Source of the DNA: Nevskiaceae bacterium
GTDB taxonomy: Bacteria > Pseudomonadota > Gammaproteobacteria > Steroidobacterales > Steroidobacteraceae
DNA length: 12,281 nt
Direction of reading: 5' to 3'
Assembly: GCA_031277355.1 (NCBI GenBank)
Contig: JAITMN010000171.1
Coordinates: forward strand, 1-12,281
Made by a program: the position numbers and the translations under genes. Numbering within the stretch: the first letter of the stretch is position 1; every line of letters starts with the position of its first letter. Shown in pieces: positions 7,705 through 12,281 of this stretch. The notes under the pieces were generated by a model. It did no database searches, had not been told where the DNA came from, and worked only from the letters and a program-made list of their open reading frames with translations.

Positions 7705-8465
7705 ACGCGCGTGGTCTGTTTGCGGCGCTGTTGCTGTCCGCTGCGTTGACGGCCTGCACCTCGCAGTCGCAGCCACAGGCGCAATCGCAGGCGCAGCGCC
7801 CCGATTTCTCCGGCTTCTGGAACCTCTCGCGCAATGCGGGCGAGCATGATCCGGCGCTGGAAAAATTGCTCCCCGAAGGCACTGTGGAAATGAAAGACAC
7901 CGGCGCGGCCGAATTTGGCCCGATGGTGTTTGGTGGTTTGGAGCTTACGCCCGCCGCGGCCGCCGCAGCGCGCGATTGGAAACCCGAGATTGAAATGACG
8001 CTGGAGCGCGTTTGCCGCATTCCTTCCATCGTCTATGCGGTGCAGGGTCCGTTCCCCATCGAAATTTTCCAGGACACGAACCTGATGGTGATGCGTCTGG
8101 AATACTTCGACATGACGCGCGTGATCTTTCTCGATGGCCGCGATCCCAATCCGGAAGGGATGCCCAATACGAAGACTGGCTACTCCGTGGGTCACTTCGA
8201 AGGCGACGTGCTGGTGGTCACCACCACGCATCTGAAGGAGGCCACGATCACGAACAATGGCCTGGAGCACAGCGATCAGATGCGCGTGATCGAACGCTTC
8301 CGGTTGTCGGAAGACGGCAAAACGCTGCACGCCACGCAGGAATATGAAGACCCTGTGATGCTTGAAAATCGCGGTGTGCGTTACATCAACTGGACTCGCG
8401 TCGACGGCGATCACGTGCACGCCTACGATTGCGATCCCACCTTCGTCGAGGAATACGCCAAGTAA
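7701..8465 (+). CDS. Uncharacterised lipoprotein paired with the DUF6152-like protein
   Basis: A 254-residue envelope lipoprotein of unknown function. The signal peptide ends in lipobox LTAC (Cys 19). Thr at +2 predicts outer-membrane sorting. A low-complexity Ser/Gln/Ala linker (SQSQPQAQSQAQ, 21–32), built from near-repeats of a six-base unit in the DNA, tethers a globular domain opening with PDFSGFWNLSRN (34–45). Further on are GHFEGDVLVVTTTHLKE (164–180), NGLEHSDQMRVIERF (186–200) and EDGKTLHATQEYEDP (204–218). These resemble conserved blocks of a widespread family of uncharacterised secreted proteins in soil bacteria, but I cannot name a domain. Cys 105 and Cys 244 could form a disulfide. 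Histidines 165, 177, 190, 238 and 240 are candidate metal ligands. The ATG overlaps the upstream stop by four bases (ATGA). Confidence 0.85.
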   Translation: MNARGLFAALLLSAALTACTSQSQPQAQSQAQRPDFSGFWNLSRNAGEHDPALEKLLPEGTVEMKDTGAAEFGPMVFGGLELTPAAAAAARDWKPEIEMTLERVCRIPSIVYAVQGPFPIEIFQDTNLMVMRLEYFDMTRVIFLDGRDPNPEGMPNTKTGYSVGHFEGDVLVVTTTHLKEATITNNGLEHSDQMRVIERFRLSEDGKTLHATQEYEDPVMLENRGVRYINWTRVDGDHVHAYDCDPTFVEEYAK

Positions 8466-8479
8466 ATGGCGGTGCTGCG

Positions 8480-8516
8480 GGCTTTCGCGTCAGAACCAGT
8501 CGCTGACGAGAAAGCC
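8480..8516. terminator. Candidate bidirectional hairpin at a convergent gene junction
   Basis: GGCTTTC–G–CGTCAG, a 9-base loop, then CTGACG–A–GAAAGCC forms a stem of 13 base pairs with one mismatch. It lies just after the lipoprotein stop at 8465 and covers the phospholipase stop codon (8490–8492), coding for its last residues. There is no following T-run on either strand, so it may stop transcripts weakly or instead stabilise the two 3' ends. Confidence 0.45.
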
Positions 8517-9599
8517 CAGGCTCAGGCGGTTGTTCACATGGTTGTAGTCGAGCAGGTTCTCGCCATAGCCATAGTAATACTGCACATAGCCGCGCACCGG
8601 CGTTTGCTTGAACAGCGGAAACGACCAGCCCAACTCCACGCCGCCGCGATCCGGTCGCGTGGGGTTTTTCAGCGTGGCGCTCCATTCATTGCGGCCATGC
8701 ACCCATGACAGCGACACGTCGCCGTGGCCCAGATAGCGCGTGATGTCCGGGTTGTTGTCATCCGCGCTGGGCTCGGGGATTCGATACCACGCGCGCACCT
8801 GACCCACCAGATGTCCGCGTTCGAAGATCGCCGAGCCGACCAAACGATTCCAACTGCGTGACAGCGGATCGCCATTGCCATTGGACTGGTGAACGAAACC
8901 CGCCGTCAGCAGCCGCGTGCGCAGGCCCAGCACATTCACGCTGACCGGCAAACCGGCGAACACCGCCGGTTCGTAGTCGGTTTCGCGGAAAGGCGAGGAG
9001 TGCTGACCCCACAACTGCCAGTAGGATTGTTGCGTGTAGCCGAACCACACATCCACCGGCGTCTGCGCGACGTCTTCCCAGATTTTGAATTTGACGCTGA
9101 GCTGGAATTTGACTTCCAGGTTGTTGACCTCGGGCAGCGAGTCGGGGAAGGCGTCCTGATTCGGCGAAAAGTTGTAGCTGGCCGGCATCATGTAGTTGGA
9201 GCGAAACGGCATCAGCACGAAGGCGCCGCGTTGGGAGTCCTTGCGCAGTTCCCAGTAACGGTCCAGGCGCATCGAGCCGAATTCGTCGTCGATGGAACTC
9301 AGCGGGAGCAATTCGGGTGCGGTGGCGGGGCGCGTTGGCGGCGGGCTCGGCGTGGAGGCGTCGGGCGTGTTGGCGGCAGAGCGCGTTTCCGGCGCGCCGG
9401 GTGTGTTGGGCGCATCGGGCGCAGCAGAACCCGGTGCGTCCGGCGCGGCGGCGGTGCGGCCGGCCAGTGCGTCGTAGCAGGCCAATCGCTGCGGCTCGGC
9501 GTCGATGCGGGCGCAGTCTTGCAGAGGATTTTCAGCTCCGGCGGCCCAGGTTTTGCTGATGCCCGCCAACAGGCAGCACAGTGCGGTCATTGATCTCAT
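8490..9599 (-). CDS. pldA: Outer-membrane phospholipase A (OMPLA)
   Basis: A 369-residue outer-membrane beta-barrel enzyme that hydrolyses acyl chains of phospholipids and lysophospholipids and so limits phospholipids in the outer leaflet. The catalytic motif VHQSNG…SRSWNR carries H237, S239 and N251, with the same His-to-Asn spacing (14) as in E. coli PldA (H142, S144, N156). The position matching E. coli R147, which contributes to calcium binding, is Asn 242; S247 matches S152. Many alternating barrel strands follow, and the chain ends in aromatic Phe (VSDWF), the outer-membrane insertion signal. The N-terminus has a signal peptide to about residue 20, then DCARIDAEPQRLACYDALAG with two Cys (29 and 41), and a Pro/Ala/Thr-rich linker (about 49–98) before the barrel. 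ATG 9599 was chosen as the first codon giving the signal peptide; ATG 9590 is an alternative. The longer upstream extension is antisense to nspC. Confidence 0.93.
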   Translation of the reverse strand: MRSMTALCCLLAGISKTWAAGAENPLQDCARIDAEPQRLACYDALAGRTAAAPDAPGSAAPDAPNTPGAPETRSAANTPDASTPSPPPTRPATAPELLPLSSIDDEFGSMRLDRYWELRKDSQRGAFVLMPFRSNYMMPASYNFSPNQDAFPDSLPEVNNLEVKFQLSVKFKIWEDVAQTPVDVWFGYTQQSYWQLWGQHSSPFRETDYEPAVFAGLPVSVNVLGLRTRLLTAGFVHQSNGNGDPLSRSWNRLVGSAIFERGHLVGQVRAWYRIPEPSADDNNPDITRYLGHGDVSLSWVHGRNEWSATLKNPTRPDRGGVELGWSFPLFKQTPVRGYVQYYYGYGENLLDYNHVNNRLSLGFLVSDWF

Positions 9600-9708
9600 C
9601 GGCGTGGTTCTTCCCTGTTCACCACGCAATCTTGCACGGATTATGTGATCGGCGCGAGTCGCGATGGCCGCTAATGGGCCTTGCGCCTCGACGGGCGGGC
9701 ATTTGGGC

Positions 9709-9736
9709 TTGACTGGGGGGGTAACCGCACTATCCT
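9709..9736 (+). promoter_or_regulatory. Candidate sigma-70 promoter of the nspC operon
   Basis: TTGACT (9709–9714, 5 of 6) and TATCCT (9731–9736, 4 of 6) are separated by 16 bases, pointing at nspC in the 204-base divergent gap with pldA. Expected transcription start near 9743 gives a leader of about 60 bases; it has no obvious stable structure and only a weak AGAGA ribosome-binding site (9794–9798). I see nothing else in this gap. Confidence 0.5.
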
Positions 9737-9803
9737 TACGCGCCCAAGCAGCAAGACTGCCCTGCGCGCCCGTGCGGCGATCCCCTCCACCCCAGAGACG
9801 GAC

Positions 9804-10934
9804 ATGCCTGACTACACGCCATCGGGGCCTCGTGTCCTGCCAAAAACACCGTATTACCTGATCGACCGCTCGCGGTTGCAGCGTAATCTGGATCGCATCG
9901 CGCGGCTGCGCGAGCGCTCCGGCGCCAAGGCGTTGCTGGCGCTGAAGTGTTTTGCCACCTGGTCGGTGTTCGATCAGATGCGGCAGTGCATGGATGGCAC
10001 CACGTCTTCGTCGCTGTTCGAGGTGCGTCTGGGCCGCGAGCGTTTCGGCGGCGAAACGCATGCCTACAGCGTGGCCTGGGCCGATCACGAGATCGACGCG
10101 GCGGTGTCGCATGCCGACAAGATCATCTTCAACAGCATCGGGCAGCTCAAGCGTCACGGTGATCGCGCCGCGCACATCGAGCGCGGTCTGCGGCTGAATC
10201 CGGGTTTCAGCGCCTCGCATTTCGATCTGGCCGATCCGGCGCGGCCTTTCAGTCGATTGGGCGAGCGCGATGCAGCGGCCATTGAAGCCGTGCTCGATCG
10301 CATCAGCGGTTTGATGATTCACAATCAATGCGAAAACGGCGATTTCACGCTGTTCGAGCGGATGCTCGATCAGTTGGAGCAGCGCTTCGGTGGGCTGTTC
10401 GAGCAGGTGCAGTGGGTGAGTCTGGGCGGCGGAATCGATTTCACCGCCGACGGCTATCCGCTGGATGAGTTTGCCGAGCGTTTGCGGCGCTTTGCCGAGC
10501 GTTACCGCGTGCAGGTGTATCTGGAGCCGGGCGAGGCGGCCATTACCGGCGCGGCCACGCTGGAAGTCACCGTGCTCGATACGCTGTCCAATGATCGCAA
10601 TCTTGCCATCGTAGACTCCTCCACCGAGGCACATATGCTGGACCTGCTGATCTATCGTCAAAGCGCGCGCATCGAACCGGATGACGGTGAACATCAGTTC
10701 ATGGTCTGCGGCAATTCGTGTCTGGCGGGCGATGTGTTCGGCACGTTTGGTTTTGCGCAGCCGTTGCAGGTGGGCGACAGGCTGTCGATTCAAAACGCCG
10801 CCGGCTACACGATGGTGAAAAAGAATTGGTTCAACGGCGTGCGGATGCCGTCGATTGCAATCCGCGAACTGGATGGATCGATCCGCGTGGTGCGTGAATT
10901 CACTTTCGCGGACTACGAGGCCAGTCATTCCTGA
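9804..10934 (+). CDS. nspC: Carboxynorspermidine/carboxyspermidine decarboxylase
   Basis: A 376-residue pyridoxal-phosphate enzyme of the alanine-racemase/ornithine-decarboxylase fold. It decarboxylates carboxyspermidine or carboxynorspermidine to spermidine or norspermidine, the last step of the AdoMet-independent polyamine pathway. The N-terminus PKTPYYLIDRSRLQRNL is typical of NspC. The Schiff-base lysine is K48 in LALKCFATW, and the phosphate-binding glycines are SLGGGIDF (206–213). EPGEA lies at 241–245. The second active-site loop is VCGNSCLAGD (301–310), with catalytic Cys 305 and Asp 310 reaching across the dimer interface, and a PLP-contacting Tyr in NAAGYTM (331–337). Length is normal for the family. 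ATG 9804 was chosen for the expected N-terminus and follows a weak AGAGA site; frames upstream are not family-like. The partner synthase starts 32 bases downstream. Confidence 0.95.
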   Translation: MPDYTPSGPRVLPKTPYYLIDRSRLQRNLDRIARLRERSGAKALLALKCFATWSVFDQMRQCMDGTTSSSLFEVRLGRERFGGETHAYSVAWADHEIDAAVSHADKIIFNSIGQLKRHGDRAAHIERGLRLNPGFSASHFDLADPARPFSRLGERDAAAIEAVLDRISGLMIHNQCENGDFTLFERMLDQLEQRFGGLFEQVQWVSLGGGIDFTADGYPLDEFAERLRRFAERYRVQVYLEPGEAAITGAATLEVTVLDTLSNDRNLAIVDSSTEAHMLDLLIYRQSARIEPDDGEHQFMVCGNSCLAGDVFGTFGFAQPLQVGDRLSIQNAAGYTMVKKNWFNGVRMPSIAIRELDGSIRVVREFTFADYEASHS

Positions 10935-10966
10935 TCAACCCATGACAGAAGGAGAACACACGGGGA

Positions 10967-12235
10967 ATGAAGAAGAACGTTTTGATCGTTGGCGCCGGCG
11001 GCGTATCCCGCGTCGTGGCCCACAAGTGCGCGCAATTCAACGACGTGCTGGGCGACATCCACATCGCTTCGCGCACCCCGGAGAAGGCGCGGCAAATCAT
11101 TGAGTCCGTGCGCGAGAAAGGCTCGATGCGCGTGCCGGAAGGCAAGCTTCAGGCGCATGCGCTCGATGCGCTCGACGTGGCGGCCACCACGCAGTTGATC
11201 CGCGACACGGGCGCGCAGATCGTCATCAACGTCGGTTCGGCGTTCGTGAACATGCCGGTGTTGTCGGCCTGCATCGCAACCGGCGCGGCGTACATCGACA
11301 CGGCGATATACGAAGACCCGCGCAAGATTTGCGAGACGCCGCCCTGGTATGGCAACTATGAATGGAAACGCCGTGCAGAGTGCGAAGCCGCAGGCGTGAC
11401 GGCAGTGCTCGGCGCGGGTTTTGATCCGGGCGTGGTCAACGCCTACGCGCGGCTGGCGCTCGATGAGTATCTGGATCGCATCGATTCCATCGACATCGTG
11501 GACATCAATGCCGGCAGTCATGGCCGGTATTTCGCCACGAACTTCGATCCTGAGATCAATTTCCGCGAATTCACCGGCCAGGTGTGGTCGTGGCAGAACA
11601 GCCAGTGGACCTCCAATCGCATGTTCGAGGTGGGCCGGGAATGGGACCTGCCCGTGGTGGGCAAACAGAAGGCTTACATGACCGGCCACGACGAAATCCA
11701 TTCGCTCTCGCAGGTGCTGGGCGTGCCCAACGTGCGGTTCTGGATGGGCTTTGGCGAGCACTACATCAATGTCTTTACCGTGCTGAAGAATCTCGGGTTG
11801 TTGTCGGAACAACCGATACGCACGGCCGAGGGCCAGGAAGTGGTGCCGCTGAAGGTGGTGAAGGCGGTATTGCCCGATCCGGCGTCGCTGGCGCCCGATT
11901 ACACGGGCATTACCTGCATCGGCGATCTGATAAAGGGCGAAAAAGACGGCAAGCCGCGCGAGGTGTTCATCTATAATGTCGCCAAACACCAAGAGGCCTT
12001 CGCGGAGGTCGGCAGTCAGGGCATTTCCTACACTGCCGGTGTGCCGGCTGCTGCCGCTGCGCTATTGATTGCCACTGGCCAGTGGGATGTGGGCCACATG
12101 GCCAACGTCGAGCAGTTGCCGGCGCGTCCTTTTCTCGAACTGCTTGCCCGCATGGGTTTGTCGACATTCGTGCGGGAAGACGGTCGGGATACCGCGTTGA
12201 CGCCGGGTGTTGGCCCAGCGTTACCGGATTATTGA
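10967..12235 (+). CDS. Carboxynorspermidine/carboxyspermidine synthase (saccharopine dehydrogenase family)
   Basis: A 422-residue NAD(P)H-dependent enzyme that joins aspartate semialdehyde to putrescine or diaminopropane to form carboxyspermidine or carboxynorspermidine, the substrate of the adjacent decarboxylase. The Rossmann nucleotide site is at the N-terminus, NVLIVGAGGVSRVVAHKCAQ (4–23). The middle has VINVGSAFVN (86–95), YIDTAIYEDP (109–118) and GAGFDPGVVNAYAR (149–162), all saccharopine-dehydrogenase-like; NAGSHGRYFATNFDPEIN (181–198) is characteristic of the polyamine branch rather than lysine saccharopine dehydrogenases. The ATG at 10967 has AAGGAGAA starting 18 bases upstream and no competing in-frame start; the ATG at 10942 is in another frame. 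Operon position after nspC supports the call strongly. Whether the product is spermidine or norspermidine cannot be told from sequence here. Confidence 0.94.
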   Translation: MKKNVLIVGAGGVSRVVAHKCAQFNDVLGDIHIASRTPEKARQIIESVREKGSMRVPEGKLQAHALDALDVAATTQLIRDTGAQIVINVGSAFVNMPVLSACIATGAAYIDTAIYEDPRKICETPPWYGNYEWKRRAECEAAGVTAVLGAGFDPGVVNAYARLALDEYLDRIDSIDIVDINAGSHGRYFATNFDPEINFREFTGQVWSWQNSQWTSNRMFEVGREWDLPVVGKQKAYMTGHDEIHSLSQVLGVPNVRFWMGFGEHYINVFTVLKNLGLLSEQPIRTAEGQEVVPLKVVKAVLPDPASLAPDYTGITCIGDLIKGEKDGKPREVFIYNVAKHQEAFAEVGSQGISYTAGVPAAAAALLIATGQWDVGHMANVEQLPARPFLELLARMGLSTFVREDGRDTALTPGVGPALPDY

Positions 12236-12240
12236 AGGAG
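12235..12240 (+). promoter_or_regulatory. Ribosome-binding site for a gene entering the right edge
   Basis: AAGGAG shares its first A with the synthase stop codon and lies 9 bases before a TTG at 12250. Confidence 0.5.
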
Positions 12241-12249
12241 ACAGCGAAC

Positions 12250-12281
12250 TTGAAGGGCAGTGAGCACATCGAACGCATCTA
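12250..12281 (+). CDS. Start of a further gene, cut by the window edge
   Basis: A TTG at 12250 opens a frame reading MKGSEHIERI up to the edge, well placed behind an AAGGAG site. A GTG at 12260 in another frame is the alternative but is 19 bases from that site. Ten residues are too few to identify a family. Its tight spacing to the synthase suggests it belongs to the polyamine operon; that is inference. Confidence 0.4.
   Translation, partial: MKGSEHIERI

Noticed and set aside
9600..10928. N-terminal extension of the pldA frame (about 440 codons)
   Set aside because: It is antisense to nspC and crosses the divergent promoter region. The OMPLA signal peptide starts at 9599.
10925..11992. 355-codon minus-strand frame opposite the carboxynorspermidine synthase
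   Set aside because: Composition is His/Arg-rich without domain motifs, while the plus strand encodes a complete, motif-bearing enzyme.

Overview
The window is a gene-dense, GC-rich bacterial chromosome segment. It holds ten complete genes, one nearly complete gene at the left edge and the first codons of another at the right edge. Gene content points to a Gammaproteobacterium: it has the glrK–qseG–glrR order of enterobacteria, a SrkA/RdoA kinase and an OMPLA phospholipase. The DUF6152/DUF6644 proteins suggest an environmental lineage such as Nevskiales or Steroidobacterales, but that placement is inference. I see no tRNA, rRNA, insertion sequence, CRISPR array or integrase, and no gene-free stretch longer than about 205 bases.

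Layout. (1) 1–3431, minus strand: a three-gene envelope-stress two-component operon. It encodes a GlrK/QseE-like histidine kinase, a QseG-like outer-membrane lipoprotein and a GlrR/QseF-like response regulator, with overlapping reading frames. (2) 3524–4525, minus: a UDP-glucose 4-epimerase. (3) 4607–6198, plus: a SrkA/RdoA-type Ser/Thr kinase, followed through a TAATG stop/start overlap by an unrecognised lipoprotein. (4) 6202–7171, minus: two tandem paralogous four-helix membrane proteins (DUF6644-like). They diverge from (5) 7297–8465, plus: a small secreted DUF6152-like protein whose predicted mature N-terminus is His-His, overlapping (ATGA) a lipoprotein of unknown function. (6) 8490–9599, minus: outer-membrane phospholipase A with a Pro/Ala-rich linker. 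(7) 9804–12235, plus: carboxynorspermidine decarboxylase and carboxynorspermidine synthase, the alternative polyamine pathway, then the start of a further gene.

The two strongest leads are as follows. First, the GlrR-like regulator keeps its ATPase P-loop and arginine fingers but has a shortened, degenerate GAFTGA loop, the element that contacts sigma-54, together with an altered Walker B. It therefore probably does not act as a conventional sigma-54 activator, despite its conserved operon. Second, the divergent four-gene DUF6644×2 / DUF6152 / lipoprotein locus spans inner membrane, periplasm and probably outer membrane. It looks like an undescribed envelope system, and its layout loosely resembles CopC/CopD copper handling.

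The region is otherwise mainly housekeeping and stress physiology at the cell envelope: signalling, sugar-nucleotide supply, protein quality control, phospholipid turnover and polyamines.
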